A DNA stretch of 64,000 nt from Quadrisphaera setariae (GCF_008041935.1 NZ_VKAC01000001.1:558001-622000); one strand, 5' to 3'. Positions 8,715 through 18,371 are shown, numbered from the stretch's first letter. The notes: generated by a model from the letters alone, not told the origin. A program made the numbers and translations.

Positions 8715-9977
8715 GTGACGGCGCGCAGGGCTGCTGACCTCCTCCCGGCTCCCGCGGAGCGGTGGACGGCCGCTCAGGCCCGACGCACCGCCATCGCTTC
8801 GCAGGGGCTGGCCGCGCCCCGGCCCGCGGGGCCGCCGACGGCACGCCACCTGCAGCGCGTCGTCGACGCCGTGGGCCTCCTGCAGATCGACAGCATCCAG
8901 GTGCTGGCCCGCAGCCACACCCTGCCGCTGTTCAGCCGGCTCGGCCCGTACGACCTCGACCTGCTGCGCCGCGCGGCGGAGGAGCGACCGCGCCGGCTCG
9001 TCGAGTACTGGGCGCACGAGGCCAGCTACGTGCCGCTGGCCACCCACCACCTGCTGCGGTGGCGGATGGCGCGGGCGGCCTCCGACGCCTGGGGCAGCGT
9101 GCGGAGCGTCGTCACCGAGCACCCCGGTGTCGTCGACGCGGTGCGCGCGGAGGTGGCCGCCGGCGGCCCGATGACGGCCCGCGAGCTCGAGGCGGCCCTC
9201 GCCCACGACGCACCGCGTGCCCGCGACCACTGGGGCTGGAACTGGAGCGCCGTCAAGCGCGCCTGCGAGCACCTCTTCTTCACGGGCGAGCTGACGGCTG
9301 CCGGGCGCACGGCGTCCTTCGAGCGCCGCTACGACCTCACCGAGCGCGTCCTGCCGCCCGAGGTCGCCGCCGCCCCGGACCCGGACGAGGGCGAGGCCGT
9401 CCGCGGGCTCGTCGAGGTGTCAGCGCGGGCGCTGGGGGTGGCCGACGAGCCCGCCCTGCGCGACTACTTCCGCCTCAAGCCCGGGGCGAGCCGCCGTGCT
9501 GTGGCCGAGCTGGTGGAGGCCGGGACCCTCGTTCCGGTCGAGGTGGCCGGCTGGACGAGACCCGCGTACCGGTGGGTCGGTGCCCCGCGCCCGCGGCGCG
9601 TGGCGGCGCGGGCGCTGCTCTCGCCGTTCGACTCCCTGGTCTTCTTCCGCCCGCGCACCGAGGAGGTCTTCGGGGTGCGGGTGAGGCTGGAGGTCTACAC
9701 GCCTGCCGAGCAGCGCGTGCACGGCTACTACGTGCTGCCCTTCCTCCTCGGTGACGCGGTGGTCGGCCGGGTCGACCTCAAGGCCGACCGCGCCCGCGGC
9801 GTGCTCGTGGTGCTCGCCTCCCACCGAGAGCCGTGGGCGCCGCCCGAGACCCCGGCCGAGCTGGCCGCGGAGCTGGCCTCGATGGCCAGCTGGCTCGGCC
9901 TCGGCGACGTGGAGGTGCAGCCGCGCGGAGACCTCGCCGCCGACCTCCGCGAGGCGGTCCGCTCTCACGTTCCGTGA
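8715..9977 (+). CDS. YcaQ/AlkX-family winged-helix DNA glycosylase-like protein
   Basis: About 420 residues. Tandem winged-helix domains of the HTH_42 family, whose founder E. coli YcaQ (AlkX) unhooks interstrand crosslinks and alkylated bases. The catalytic QxD-type motif is present as QIDSIQVLARSHTLPLFSRL, about 60 residues in. Other conserved blocks are LVEYWAHEASYVP, LLSPFDSLVFFRPRTEEVFG and GYYVLPFLLGDAVVGRVDLK. A role in DNA repair is inferred from the family. GTG 8715 has AGGG six bases upstream; GTG 8691 and 8706 are also in frame. It stands alone, 45 bases after the response regulator. Confidence 0.85.
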   Translation: MTARRAADLLPAPAERWTAAQARRTAIASQGLAAPRPAGPPTARHLQRVVDAVGLLQIDSIQVLARSHTLPLFSRLGPYDLDLLRRAAEERPRRLVEYWAHEASYVPLATHHLLRWRMARAASDAWGSVRSVVTEHPGVVDAVRAEVAAGGPMTARELEAALAHDAPRARDHWGWNWSAVKRACEHLFFTGELTAAGRTASFERRYDLTERVLPPEVAAAPDPDEGEAVRGLVEVSARALGVADEPALRDYFRLKPGASRRAVAELVEAGTLVPVEVAGWTRPAYRWVGAPRPRRVAARALLSPFDSLVFFRPRTEEVFGVRVRLEVYTPAEQRVHGYYVLPFLLGDAVVGRVDLKADRARGVLVVLASHREPWAPPETPAELAAELASMASWLGLGDVEVQPRGDLAADLREAVRSHVP

Positions 9978-10006
9978 GGCTGCGATCACGCTTCTGACGT
10001 GCGGCG

Positions 10007-10363
10007 ATGGGGTCCACCGGGCTGTCGGTGGTGACCTCTGGCGTCTGGGACATGACCTCCAGCGCGCCCCCGGTGCGGGCGGTCGGTGATGACGCTGACC
10101 CGCCCACCCAGCGCGCCGAGGCCTACGCCGAGGAGGGCGCCTGGGGACCTGCCACCCCCACCCGGCTGCGCGGAGGGCTCATCGAGACCGACGACCTGGG
10201 GTGCACCTGCCAGCGCTGGCACACCGCCAAGACCCACGGGGACTGGGACCTGCACCAGCCCACCCCGGGCAGCTTCACCTGGCCCTCCCCGAGCGGGCGG
10301 GTCTACCACCGCAGGTCCACCCCGCTCCTGCCCGACCTCGCCGACCTCCTCCACCGCGACTGA
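10007..10363 (+). pseudogene. C-terminal remnant of a DUF222/HNH endonuclease (13E12-repeat family)
   Basis: The last 60 codons (from about 10183) read DDLGCTCQRWHTAKTHGDWD, then LHQPTPGSFTWPSPSGRVYH. This matches the C-terminus of DUF222/HNH proteins, where the intact form is NLxCLCRRHHRxKTH. Here the HH pair is WH and the DHxxPW half of the HNH site is missing. Nothing recognisable of the approximately 300-residue DUF222 part lies upstream, so this is a truncated, decaying copy of a family that is multi-copy in many actinobacteria. An ATG at 10007 keeps the frame open but has no ribosome-binding site. Confidence 0.7.
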
Positions 10364-10417
10364 GACTGCGGCTGGGCACCGCACCGGGCGCCTCGAGCGG
10401 CGGAGCAGACGGTGGTC

Positions 10418-10816
10418 TCAGGGCAGGTAGGCGTCCCTGACCACGACCTGGCTGGGCCTGGCCGACTCGTGGTCCAGCCCCGCACCCTCGAGGGCCTCGC
10501 GCACCACGGCGAGCGCCTCCTCCTCAGCGTCCTCCTCCGTGCTCGCCTCCAGCAGGAGGACCACCTCGAGGGCGCCGCTGTCCTCCGCGGCGACCACGGC
10601 GGCGTCCCGCGAGGCGCTGTCCGTCATCGCCGGCAGCCGCGACCACGGCAGCTTGGCGGCGACGGCATCAGCCACCGCGTCGAGGCCTCCCGTGGCACCG
10701 TCGGCCGGCGCCTGCAGGTCCACCACCACGTGCACCCGTCGCAGTGACGGGTCGCCGGGGGCGGCGGTGGGAGCGGGGCCGCTCGTCGGGGCGGTCGTGC
10801 TGTTCACGTCGGTCAT
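10418..10816 (-). CDS. small hypothetical protein
   Basis: 132 residues, no family recognised. A Thr/Ala/Pro-rich N-terminus (residues 1-27) is followed by an alpha/beta-looking domain: RVHVVVDLQAPADG, then a helix-rich stretch, LEVVLLLEASTEEDAEEEAL, and a final SQVVVRDAYLP. The alternating strand and helix pattern suggests a ferredoxin-like or ACT-like fold, which is speculation. The ATG start at 10816 fits the codon bias. It lies 50 bases downstream of the GNAT gene on the same strand and may share its transcript. Confidence 0.6.
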   Translation of the reverse strand: MTDVNSTTAPTSGPAPTAAPGDPSLRRVHVVVDLQAPADGATGGLDAVADAVAAKLPWSRLPAMTDSASRDAAVVAAEDSGALEVVLLLEASTEEDAEEEALAVVREALEGAGLDHESARPSQVVVRDAYLP

Positions 10817-10869
10817 CGGGCCAGTGTGGAACCCGGACGTCCGCCGCACCTCCGGAGCCGGCAGCGTCC

Positions 10870-12105
10870 TCATGCCTGCACCCGGAGCACGTGCTGCTCC
10901 TCTCCCGCGAGGAGGTCGTAGCGGACGAAGTCGTCCACAGTCCCGTCCCGCAGCCGCTCCGCAGCCCGGTCGACCCCCACCTCGCGGAAGCCGGCCCTGA
11001 CCGCCACCCGCCGGCTGGCGGCGTTGCGGCTGGCGACGCGCATGACCACGCGCTCGAGCCCCAACCCTCCGCACTCGACCGGCGCCAGGGCGTACTGCAC
11101 CACCAGGCGCACCGCGGCGGTGGTGATGCCCCGTCCTCGGGCGCCCGGATGGCACCAGTAGCCGACCTCTCCGGTGCGCACGCCGTCTCCGAGGGTGAAG
11201 AGCCCGACCTCCGCGACGAGCGGTTCCGCGACCGGCTGGCCGTCATCGTCGTCGCCCCCGTCCCGGTCGTCTGCTGGGAGCGGGGGACCGGCGGCGGCTG
11301 CCGACCCCTCCCGGTCCGCACGGACGGCCCAGAACACCCCGGCGCCGCGGGCCTGCTCCTCCTCGCGGCCCGCGATCCAGCTGGCGGCGTCGAGCACCGT
11401 GTACGGGGCGGGCAGCGACGGCAGCCACGCCTGGGTGGACGCCGCCGAGCACGCCTCCGCCACCCGCTGCACGTCCCCGGCGACGTGCGGGCCCAGCCGG
11501 ACGCCTCCACCCGCGAGCTCCACCGGTGAGAGCCAGCGCTCGGCGCGCTGCAGGGAGGAGTCCCAGCGCCAGGTGCCCACCCACGCGTCACGCAGGTCCC
11601 CGCGCACGGGCAGCAGGCAGCGCACCGTGCCGTCGACCCCGCTGCCGCAGGCCCAGGCCAGGCGCCTCGCCGGCCACGCACCGGCCTCCACGCACCAGCG
11701 CACGGCCTGCAGGCCCAGCTCCACGAACGCCCAGGTCAGCACCAGCCGGACCGCGCCGGCCGTGGTGCCGCGGCCGCGCGCCGCCGGCGGAGCGGCGCAG
11801 GTGAGCCAGCCGCCGCCCTCGCCGTCCTCGGCGAGGAGCACGAGGCCCGCGAACTCACCGGCGACCTCCACCACGAGGCGGTGGGACGGGCCGGAGGGGC
11901 GGATCCCAGGGACCCCCAGGGCGGCCGACGCACTCGGCGCGCCCCCCGCCGCGCCCAGGTCGGGCAGCCAGCGGGCCACGTCGCGGTCGTCCAGGAGGGC
12001 CGCGACGGCGGCGGCGTCCGCGGGGCAGGCGCGGCGCACGAGCACCCCGCGCTCCCGCAGCCGAGGCCCCGCAGGCTCCGGCTCCTCAGGATCGTCGCGG
12101 ACCAT
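10870..12105 (-). CDS. tandem GNAT-family acetyltransferase
   Basis: 411 residues with two GNAT domains. The first (residues 20-190) begins [20 protein letters not shown] and has the acetyl-CoA loop region [20 protein letters not shown]. The second (about 200-405) begins [20 protein letters not shown] and has [20 protein letters not shown], followed by [20 protein letters not shown], typical of the RimJ/RimL type. An acidic loop ([12 protein letters not shown]) sits inside the second domain. Substrates are unknown; protein N-terminal or small-molecule amines are possible. It is divergent from secA with 123 bases between the starts. Confidence 0.88.
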   Translation of the reverse strand: MVRDDPEEPEPAGPRLRERGVLVRRACPADAAAVAALLDDRDVARWLPDLGAAGGAPSASAALGVPGIRPSGPSHRLVVEVAGEFAGLVLLAEDGEGGGWLTCAAPPAARGRGTTAGAVRLVLTWAFVELGLQAVRWCVEAGAWPARRLAWACGSGVDGTVRCLLPVRGDLRDAWVGTWRWDSSLQRAERWLSPVELAGGGVRLGPHVAGDVQRVAEACSAASTQAWLPSLPAPYTVLDAASWIAGREEEQARGAGVFWAVRADREGSAAAAGPPLPADDRDGGDDDDGQPVAEPLVAEVGLFTLGDGVRTGEVGYWCHPGARGRGITTAAVRLVVQYALAPVECGGLGLERVVMRVASRNAASRRVAVRAGFREVGVDRAAERLRDGTVDDFVRYDLLAGEEQHVLRVQA

Positions 12106-12228
12106 CGCGGCACAGTGTGCCCTGGGCGCCTCCTGGGCAAGTGGGCCTGCGCGCAGCGGCCCGCGCCTACGATGGCAAGACCCTTTCGGGTGCTGTGCGA
12201 GTGGAGAAGAAGGAAGCGGGGAGTGACC

Positions 12229-14928
12229 GTGCCTGGTCTGCTGGAGAAGGTGCTGCGCGCCGGCGAGGGTCGGACGCTGCGCCGCCTGCAGGGGCTCGTG
12301 AAGCAGGTGAACGCCCTCGAGGACGACTTCACCCCCCTGTCCGACGCCGAGCTGGCCGAGGAGACCGACAGGTTCCGCGCCCGCTACAAGGACGGCGAGA
12401 CCCTCGACGACCTGCTCCCCGAGGCGTTCGCGGTGGTCCGCGAGGGCGCCCGCCGCGTGCTGGGCCAGCGCCCGTACGACGTGCAGCTCATGGGCGGCGC
12501 GGCCCTCCACCAGGGGAACATCGCCGAGATGAAGACCGGTGAGGGCAAGACCCTCACCGGTGTCTTCGCCGCCTACCTCAACGCGATCCCCGGCAGAGGC
12601 ACGCACGTCATCACCGTCAACGACTTCCTCGCCAGCTACCAGAGCGACCTCATGGGCCGCGTCTACCGCCACCTGGGCCTGACCAGCGGCTGCGTGCTGG
12701 ACGGCATGGCCCCGGCGGAGCGCCGCCAGCAGTACGGCGCCGACATCACCTACGGCACCAACACCCAGTTCGGGTTCGACTACCTGCGCGACAACATGGC
12801 GTGGAACGCCGGCGACCTCGTGCAGCGCGGCCACCACTTCTGCATCGTCGACGAGGTCGACTCCATCCTCATCGACGAGGCCCGCACCCCGCTGATCATC
12901 TCCGGCCCGTCGCAGGGCGACGCCTCGAAGTGGTTCGCCGAGTTCGCGCGGATCGTGCGCCGGCTGGAGCGCGAGGTCGACTACGAGGTCGACGAGAAGA
13001 AGCGCACCGTCGGCATCCTCGAGCCGGGCATCGAGAAGGTCGAGGACCAGCTCGGCATCGAGAACCTCTACGACTCGGTGAACACGCCCTACGTCGGCTA
13101 CATCAACAACGCGGTGAAGGCCAAGGAGCTCTTCAAGCGCGACAAGGACTACGTCGTCGCCGACGGCGAGGTGCTCATCGTGGACGAGCACACCGGCCGC
13201 ATCCTCGCCGGGCGCCGCTACAACGAGGGCATGCACCAGGCGATCGAGGCCAAGGAGGGCGTCGAGGTCAAGGCCGAGAACCAGACCCTCGCCACGATCA
13301 CGCTGCAGAACTACTTCCGCCTCTACGACAAGCTGTCGGGGATGACCGGCACGGCCACCACCGAGGCCGCCGAGTTCCACGGCACCTACAAGCTCGGCGT
13401 GGTGCCGATCCCCACCAACAAGCCGGTGGCCCGCACCGACCAGCCCGACCTCGTCTACAAGACCGAGGTGGCGAAGTTCGACGCCGTGGTCGAGGACATC
13501 GCCGAGCGCCACGGGACCGGGCAGCCGGTGCTGGTGGGCACCACGAGCGTGGCCAAGAGCGAGTACCTCTCCCAGCAGCTGGTGAAGAAGGGCATCCCCC
13601 ACGAGGTGCTCAACGCCAAGCAGCACGCGCGGGAGGCGGCCATCGTGGCGATGGCCGGTCGGGCCGGCGCCGTCACCGTGGCCACCAACATGGCCGGCCG
13701 CGGCACCGACATCATGCTCGGCGGCAACGCCGAGTTCCTCGCCGTGGCGGAGCTGTCCGAGCGCGGTCTCGACCCCGTCGAGGACGCCGAGGCCTACGAC
13801 GCCGCCTGGCCCGAGGCGCTGCAGCGCGCGAAGGACGCCGTGGCCGCCGACGCCGCGAAGGTCACCGAGCTGGGCGGCCTGTACGTGCTCGGCACGGAGC
13901 GGCACGAGTCGCGCCGCATCGACAACCAGCTCCGCGGCCGCTCCGGCCGCCAGGGCGACCCGGGCGAGTCCCGCTTCTACCTGTCCATGGCCGACGACCT
14001 CATGCGCCTGTTCAACTCGGGGCTGGCGGAGTCCATGCTGACCCGCGCCGGCATCCCCGACGACGTGCCGCTGGAGTCGAAGCTCGTCAGCCGCGCCATC
14101 CAGAGCGCGCAGAGCCAGGTGGAGTCCCGCAACTTCGAGATCCGCAAGAACGTCCTCAAGTACGACGACGTCCTCAACCGCCAGCGCGAGGTCATCTACG
14201 CCGAGCGCCGCCGCGTGCTCGAGGGCGAGGACCTCCACGAGCAGGTGGGCCACTTCGTCCGCGACGTGGTCACCGGCTACGTCACCTCGGCGACGTCGGA
14301 CGGCTTCGCCGAGGACTGGGACCTCGACCAGCTCTGGCAGGCCCTCAAGACCCTGTACCCGGTGTCCATCACCGTCGCCGACGTCGAGCAGGAGGCCGGG
14401 GGCCGCTCAGCGGTGACGCAGCAGATGCTCCTGGAGGAGCTGGTCTCCGACGCCGAGCAGCAGTTCCTCGAGCGCGAGCGCACCCTGGGGCCGGCCGTCG
14501 TCCGCGAGCTGGAGCGCCGGGTGGTCCTCAGCGTGCTCGACCGGAAGTGGCGCGAGCACCTCTACGAGATGGACTACCTGCAGGAGGGCATCTCGCTGCG
14601 CGCGATGGCCCAGCGCGACCCGCTGGTCGAGTACCAGCGCGAGGGCTTCCTGCTCTTCCAGGCGATGCTCGAGGGCATCAAGGAGGAGTCGGTCGGGTAC
14701 GTCTTCAACCTCGAGGTGCAGGTCCCGGCGGAGCCGGTCCGCGACGACGAGGCAGCGGTGGCCGGCGAGCAGGCTCCGGCCCTCGTGGCTCCCGGCCTCG
14801 AGGGCGGCGGGGCTCCGCAGCAGCTGCAGTACACGGCGCCGTCCGCTGACGGCGACGTCGAGGTCACCGGCGGACCCACCGCCGAGGGCGGTAGCCGCCG
14901 CGAGCGGCGCGCCCGCAAGAAGGCCTGA
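12229..14928 (+). CDS. secA: protein translocase ATPase SecA
   Basis: 899 residues; motor of the Sec pathway, driving unfolded preproteins through SecYEG. Walker A is MKTGEGKT (Lys/Thr near 102), the Walker B region [15 protein letters not shown] near 207, and [38 protein letters not shown] and the helical scaffold are all present. The protein ends in a basic tail ([10 protein letters not shown]) and lacks the C-terminal CPCGSGKK zinc motif of many SecA proteins, as in mycobacterial SecA1. Start: GTG at 12229 ([12 protein letters not shown]) with GGGGAG five bases upstream; GTG two codons earlier is possible. Confidence 0.97.
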   Translation: MPGLLEKVLRAGEGRTLRRLQGLVKQVNALEDDFTPLSDAELAEETDRFRARYKDGETLDDLLPEAFAVVREGARRVLGQRPYDVQLMGGAALHQGNIAEMKTGEGKTLTGVFAAYLNAIPGRGTHVITVNDFLASYQSDLMGRVYRHLGLTSGCVLDGMAPAERRQQYGADITYGTNTQFGFDYLRDNMAWNAGDLVQRGHHFCIVDEVDSILIDEARTPLIISGPSQGDASKWFAEFARIVRRLEREVDYEVDEKKRTVGILEPGIEKVEDQLGIENLYDSVNTPYVGYINNAVKAKELFKRDKDYVVADGEVLIVDEHTGRILAGRRYNEGMHQAIEAKEGVEVKAENQTLATITLQNYFRLYDKLSGMTGTATTEAAEFHGTYKLGVVPIPTNKPVARTDQPDLVYKTEVAKFDAVVEDIAERHGTGQPVLVGTTSVAKSEYLSQQLVKKGIPHEVLNAKQHAREAAIVAMAGRAGAVTVATNMAGRGTDIMLGGNAEFLAVAELSERGLDPVEDAEAYDAAWPEALQRAKDAVAADAAKVTELGGLYVLGTERHESRRIDNQLRGRSGRQGDPGESRFYLSMADDLMRLFNSGLAESMLTRAGIPDDVPLESKLVSRAIQSAQSQVESRNFEIRKNVLKYDDVLNRQREVIYAERRRVLEGEDLHEQVGHFVRDVVTGYVTSATSDGFAEDWDLDQLWQALKTLYPVSITVADVEQEAGGRSAVTQQMLLEELVSDAEQQFLERERTLGPAVVRELERRVVLSVLDRKWREHLYEMDYLQEGISLRAMAQRDPLVEYQREGFLLFQAMLEGIKEESVGYVFNLEVQVPAEPVRDDEAAVAGEQAPALVAPGLEGGGAPQQLQYTAPSADGDVEVTGGPTAEGGSRRERRARKKA

Positions 14929-14931
14929 GCC

Positions 14932-14949
14932 GGGAGGCAGCGGCCTCCC
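14932..14949 (+). terminator. short hairpin after secA
   Basis: GGGAGGC, loop AGCG, GCCTCCC directly after the secA stop. It lies between secA and the convergent Rv3235-like gene, so it may act on both. The stem is only 7 bp. Confidence 0.5.
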
Positions 14950-14997
14950 CGCTCCTCGCGCCACGCCCGCCCTCCGGACCGGCTGCTGCACCGTCGG

Positions 14998-15564
14998 TCA
15001 GCCGATCTGGAGGGCGGTGACGCGCCAGCGACCGTCCACGCCCTCCAGGCGCAGTGCGGCTGCGCGCACGCGCTCACCGTCGCGCACCACGACCGCCGCC
15101 TCGACGACGTCGTCGCGCGGGCAGCTGACGAGGACCCTGCGGACCACGGCCCGCGTGTGCCGGCGACGTCCACGGACCCGCTGCGCCAGCGCTGCTCGCT
15201 GCTGCAGACCGGCGTAGACGTCAGCGGTGAGCCAGCGCAGCAGCTGCGCGGCGGGTCGGGTCCCAGCGAGGACCTCGACGGCGGCGACCACCAGCCCGGC
15301 GCACAGGGGCTCCGGGTCGGGCAGGGAGGAGGACGCCGTCGGGCGGGGGGCGACCGCCGGGTCGACGCCGCGCGGGAGCCGCCCGTCCAGCACCAGCGGC
15401 AGCACCCCCTGCAGGGCGATGACCGGGGGACGACGGCGCTCGACGGGAGCCCCGAGCGCCTTCGGCTCCGACCGCGGTGCAGGGACGACGCGCAGCGCGG
15501 GCAGCGGTGCCGCGGGCACTGCGAGGTCGTCGGTGAGGGGTGTCGCTGCGCTGGAGGTGCTCAC
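14998..15564 (-). CDS. Rv3235-family (DUF6459) protein
   Basis: 188 residues. A Pro/Arg-rich variable N-terminal half is followed by a conserved C-terminal domain (LCAGLVVAAVEVLAGTRPAA, then QLLRWLTADVYAGL and RLEGVDGRWRVTALQIG) with the pattern of Rv3235-like proteins of actinobacteria, which sit near secA1 in M. tuberculosis as well. The function is unknown. The GTG start shares four bases with the stop of the upstream LysM gene, so the pair is translationally coupled. Confidence 0.75.
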   Translation of the reverse strand: MSTSSAATPLTDDLAVPAAPLPALRVVPAPRSEPKALGAPVERRRPPVIALQGVLPLVLDGRLPRGVDPAVAPRPTASSSLPDPEPLCAGLVVAAVEVLAGTRPAAQLLRWLTADVYAGLQQRAALAQRVRGRRRHTRAVVRRVLVSCPRDDVVEAAVVVRDGERVRAAALRLEGVDGRWRVTALQIG

Positions 15565-16439
15565 GGCGCCACCAGCCGCTGGCCGGGACGCAGGTGGTCG
15601 GGGTCGGAGCCGATGACGGCGCGGTTGGCGGCGTACCAGCGGGGCCACGCGGCGGCCACGGCTGCGCGGGTGCTGCCGGCGGGCAGGTTGCGGGCGGCGA
15701 TGGACCACAGGGTGTCGCCGCTGCGGACCACCACCTCGGTGGTCGTGCGGCCCGTGGCCGGGACCTGGCTCGTCCTGGGCGGTGCGGTCGAGGTCTGTGC
15801 GGTCGAGGTCTGTGCGGTCGAGGTCTGTGAGCTCGGGGTCTGTGAGCTCGGGGTCTGTGAGCTCGGGGTCTGTGGGTTCGAGGCCTCGGCAGCACGGGGA
15901 CCCGTGCCCGGACGAGCGGCCGGAGCGCTGGTCGCGGGAGCCGTCGTCGAGGTGGCGGGTGCCGGGGCGGACGTGGTGGTCGGACTGCTGCTCGGGGTGG
16001 TGGCCGGCTCGCTCGACGTGCGGCTCGTCGAGGGCCAGCTGAGCCCGCTGGCGCTCGCCGCCGCGGCAGGAGCGGGGCGGCTGCCGGCGAAGGCGGGAGC
16101 GCTGACCCCGCCGAGCACCGCGGCTCCCACGGCCGCGGCGATCAGGCGCCGAAGCAGCAGCGGGGTGGTGGCGTCGGCGACGGCGCGCAGGGCGGCCCCG
16201 GTCCTCCCGGTGGTGCCGAGCAGCACGGCGCCCACGGCGGCCGCCGACCCGGCGCACCACACGAGGAGCACCGTGCCCAGTGCCAGTCCCGCCAGGGCGG
16301 CGACGGCGGAGTCCAGGTCGGCTGGGACGTGGTCGAGGTCGCGCAGGGCCTCGACGGCCAGGAGTCCGCCCGTGGCGCCGAGCAGTGCGACGGACCCTGA
16401 CGTCAGCAGCGTCGCCATCGGCCTGGGTGTCGCCCTCAT
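15561..16439 (-). CDS. membrane protein with C-terminal LysM domain
   Basis: 292 residues. Hydrophobic helices near residues 8-30, 42-72 and 95-118 suggest three membrane spans. A long Ser/Thr/Pro/Ala linker (about 120-230) contains six five-residue repeats, and a LysM domain closes the protein (VVRSGDTLWSIAARNLPAGS, then RPGQRLVAP). LysM binds the glycan of peptidoglycan, so the linker probably spans the wall from the membrane. Such proteins pair with Rv3235-like genes in actinomycetes. The ATG start is at 16439; the end overlaps the next gene by four bases. Confidence 0.85.
   Translation of the reverse strand: MRATPRPMATLLTSGSVALLGATGGLLAVEALRDLDHVPADLDSAVAALAGLALGTVLLVWCAGSAAAVGAVLLGTTGRTGAALRAVADATTPLLLRRLIAAAVGAAVLGGVSAPAFAGSRPAPAAAASASGLSWPSTSRTSSEPATTPSSSPTTTSAPAPATSTTAPATSAPAARPGTGPRAAEASNPQTPSSQTPSSQTPSSQTSTAQTSTAQTSTAPPRTSQVPATGRTTTEVVVRSGDTLWSIAARNLPAGSTRAAVAAAWPRWYAANRAVIGSDPDHLRPGQRLVAP
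15785..15874 (-). repeat. six 15-bp tandem repeats inside the LysM gene
   Basis: Six 15-bp units (three close to GGTCGAGGTCTGTGC, three close to GCTCGGGGTCTGTGA on the plus strand) encode QTPSS three times and then QTSTA three times. The period is a multiple of three, so copy-number change would lengthen or shorten the wall-spanning linker without a frameshift. Confidence 0.85.
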
Positions 16440-16535
16440 GCGCTTGCCTTCGTTTGATGCAGTTTGCTGTTGTTCGGTGCCATGTGCGGATCATGCACGA
16501 GCGCTGGCGGCCGATCGTGGAACGGAGGGCTCCCT

Positions 16536-17135
16536 GTGGACGGCGTCCACCGCGAGGAGCAGCGCCCCTACCGTGGGCTCATGCGCTGGGACGCTCTGTT
16601 CGCCGACCTGGAGGCCCAGCTCGTCGCCGCCGACGACGACGTCGCGGCCATGCACGCCGAGCGCGTGCGCGCCGAGGTCGCCGGCGTGGAGCTGCGGGAC
16701 AGGCTGCGCGCTGCCCTGGGGCAGCGCGTGGCGCTGCGGCTGGCCGGCGGCGAGCGCGTCGACGGCGCGCTGCGGGCGGCGGGCCCCGACTGGCTGCTCG
16801 TCGAGGAGGTAGCGGGGGAGGCCCTCGTCGCGCTGCCGGCCGTGGTGCTCGCCGAGGGGCTGACGAGGTCGCTCGCGGCCCCCGCGGGCGCCGTCGAGGG
16901 TCGGCTCGGGCTGGCTGCGGCCCTGCGCGGCGTGGCGCGAGACCGGTCAGCCGTGCGGATCTGGCTGCGCGCCGAAGGGAGCGGTGTGCTGACCGGCACG
17001 GTGGACAGGGTGGGGGCGGACCACCTCGACCTGGCCCGTCACGCCGTGGACGAGGCGAGGCGCGCGGGTGCCGTGCGCGGCGTCGTCACGGTGCCGCTGC
17101 CGGCCCTGGCCTGCCTGCGGCGCTCAGCGACCTGA
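16536..17135 (+). CDS. conserved actinobacterial protein of unknown function
   Basis: About 199 residues. MRWDALFADLEAQLVAADDD begins the conserved part, followed by a barrel-like domain (LRAALGQRVALRLAGGERVD, then GALRAAGPDWLLVEE) and a C-terminal ACLRRSAT. Proteins with this pattern are common next to the small HTH gene found here, but no function is known. GTG 16536 has GGAGGG at an ideal six-base spacing and adds 15 residues to the ATG at 16581, so it is preferred; the conserved region supports the ATG equally well. It is divergent from the LysM gene and convergent with the HTH gene. Confidence 0.75.
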   Translation: MDGVHREEQRPYRGLMRWDALFADLEAQLVAADDDVAAMHAERVRAEVAGVELRDRLRAALGQRVALRLAGGERVDGALRAAGPDWLLVEEVAGEALVALPAVVLAEGLTRSLAAPAGAVEGRLGLAAALRGVARDRSAVRIWLRAEGSGVLTGTVDRVGADHLDLARHAVDEARRAGAVRGVVTVPLPALACLRRSAT

Positions 17136-17152
17136 CGGGCGGCAGGCGCGCG

Positions 17153-17404
17153 TCAACTGCGCAGCGCGTCCTCGTGCAGCGCCTCGACGTCGCCGAGGTC
17201 CGACTGCGAGGCCACGAGGGCGCGCGTCTCGGCGTACTTGCCCTGGATGTAGTCCTCCAGGACCGAGATCTCCACGCGCCACTGGCCGCGGCCGCCCACC
17301 TTGATGGCGGGCAGCTCGCCGCTGCGCACCAGCGCGTACGCCTGCGCCGCCGACACCTGGAGGGTGTCGGCCACGTCGGCGAGGGTCATGAAGCGCGCGG
17401 CCAC
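17153..17404 (-). CDS. small MerR/excisionase-type helix-turn-helix protein (BldC-like)
   Basis: 83 residues, ATG start. A single winged helix-turn-helix: MTLADVADTLQVSAAQAYAL, then VRSGELPAIKVGGRGQWRVE and LEDYIQGKYAETRAL. This is the AlpA/BldC-type excisionase-like fold. Such proteins bind DNA as small regulators, and BldC of Streptomyces controls development. It is divergent from the cpaB-like gene, with a 14-bp perfect palindrome between them, so control of the pilus genes is a reasonable but unproved idea. Confidence 0.8.
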   Translation of the reverse strand: MAARFMTLADVADTLQVSAAQAYALVRSGELPAIKVGGRGQWRVEISVLEDYIQGKYAETRALVASQSDLGDVEALHEDALRS

Positions 17405-17448
17405 CTCCGGATGGTCCCACGCCAGGAGCTTCCCGCGGCCTCGGTCCC

Positions 17449-17462
17449 CGGGTGATCACCCG
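17449..17462. promoter_or_regulatory. 14-bp palindrome CGGGTGATCACCCG in the HTH/cpaB divergent promoter
   Basis: A perfect palindrome 45 bases before the HTH gene start and 180 bases before the cpaB-like start. The same GTGATCAC core occurs twice in the promoter region of the main Tad operon (30249-30270). A hairpin GCGTCTC, 8-base loop, GAGACGC follows at 17488-17509. The rest of the 238-base gap shows no gene. Confidence 0.5.
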
Positions 17463-17642
17463 CAGTGACCAGGCGCTGCCGGCTGTGGCGTCTCCCTCCG
17501 GAGAGACGCAGGCGAGATCATCCGGTCGGGGGCGGTCGCCACCCGGACGGAGCGATCCGGCGTGCACGTCCTCGGATCCGCGACCAGCCGGCTGCCACGC
17601 TCCGTGACGTCCCTCCCGTCTCTTCCCCCGCCAGGAGCCGCC

Positions 17643-18371
17643 ATGGCCGCCACCCGCCCGACAGCGCTCACCCCGGCCTCGCCGCCTGCGGCCCGCCTTC
17701 GCGCTCCGTCGTGGCGCGACCCGCGCCTCGTCGTCGGCCTGCTGCTCGTGCTGGCCTCGGTGCTGGCCGGCGCCAGGGTGGTCTCCGCGGCGGACAGCAC
17801 GGTGCCGGTGTGGGTGGCGGCCAGCACCCTGGTGCCGGGCCAGGAGATCACCGCCGCCGACCTGCGCGCGGTCCGCGTCCACCTCGAGGGTGGCACCGGC
17901 GGCTACCTCCCGGCGGACGAGCGGGCTCCGCAGGGCGCCGTCGCCCTGCGGGAGGTCACCTCCGGTGACCTGCTGCCGCGCAGCGCGGTCGGCAGCGCCT
18001 CCGCTCTCGCCACCCGCCCCGTGGGCCTGCCGGTCACCGGTCCGCTGCCCTCCGGCCTGGTCGCCGGGGCGCTCGTGGACGTCTGGGTGACGCCCGCCCC
18101 CGCGCGGCTCGGCGCCAGCCCGGTCACCGCAGCCGGCACCTCCACCACCACCGGTGCTGGTGCGCAGGGCGCCAGCGGACCCCACCAGCTCGCCACGAGC
18201 GCGGTGGTGCACGAGGTCGTCACCGACGGGGGGTCCTTCGCCACCGGTCGCGGCGGTCTGGTGCAGGTGGACCTGCCGCCCGCCCAGCTGCAGCAGGCGC
18301 TGCAGGCCCTCGCGGCCGAGGCGACGGTCTCGCTGGTGCTCGTGCCCGGCTCGTCCCCGGCGGGCCGCTGA
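17643..18371 (+). CDS. cpaB: CpaB/RcpC-like Tad pilus assembly protein with SAF domain
   Basis: 242 residues. One membrane helix (RLVVGLLLVLASVLAGARVV, about residues 30-50) is followed by an extracytoplasmic SAF domain (VWVAASTLVPGQEITAADLR) and a C-terminal domain with a Ser/Thr/Gly-rich insert. CpaB/RcpC is a periplasmic or wall-side component of Tad pilus secretion in other bacteria. The ATG start has AGGAG eight bases upstream. The stop is followed immediately by the GTG of the CpaE-like gene. Confidence 0.85.
   Translation: MAATRPTALTPASPPAARLRAPSWRDPRLVVGLLLVLASVLAGARVVSAADSTVPVWVAASTLVPGQEITAADLRAVRVHLEGGTGGYLPADERAPQGAVALREVTSGDLLPRSAVGSASALATRPVGLPVTGPLPSGLVAGALVDVWVTPAPARLGASPVTAAGTSTTTGAGAQGASGPHQLATSAVVHEVVTDGGSFATGRGGLVQVDLPPAQLQQALQALAAEATVSLVLVPGSSPAGR

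Noticed and set aside
10870-14253. 1,127-residue minus-strand frame across secA
   Set aside because: Only the part up to 12105 is the real double GNAT gene; the rest is antisense to secA.
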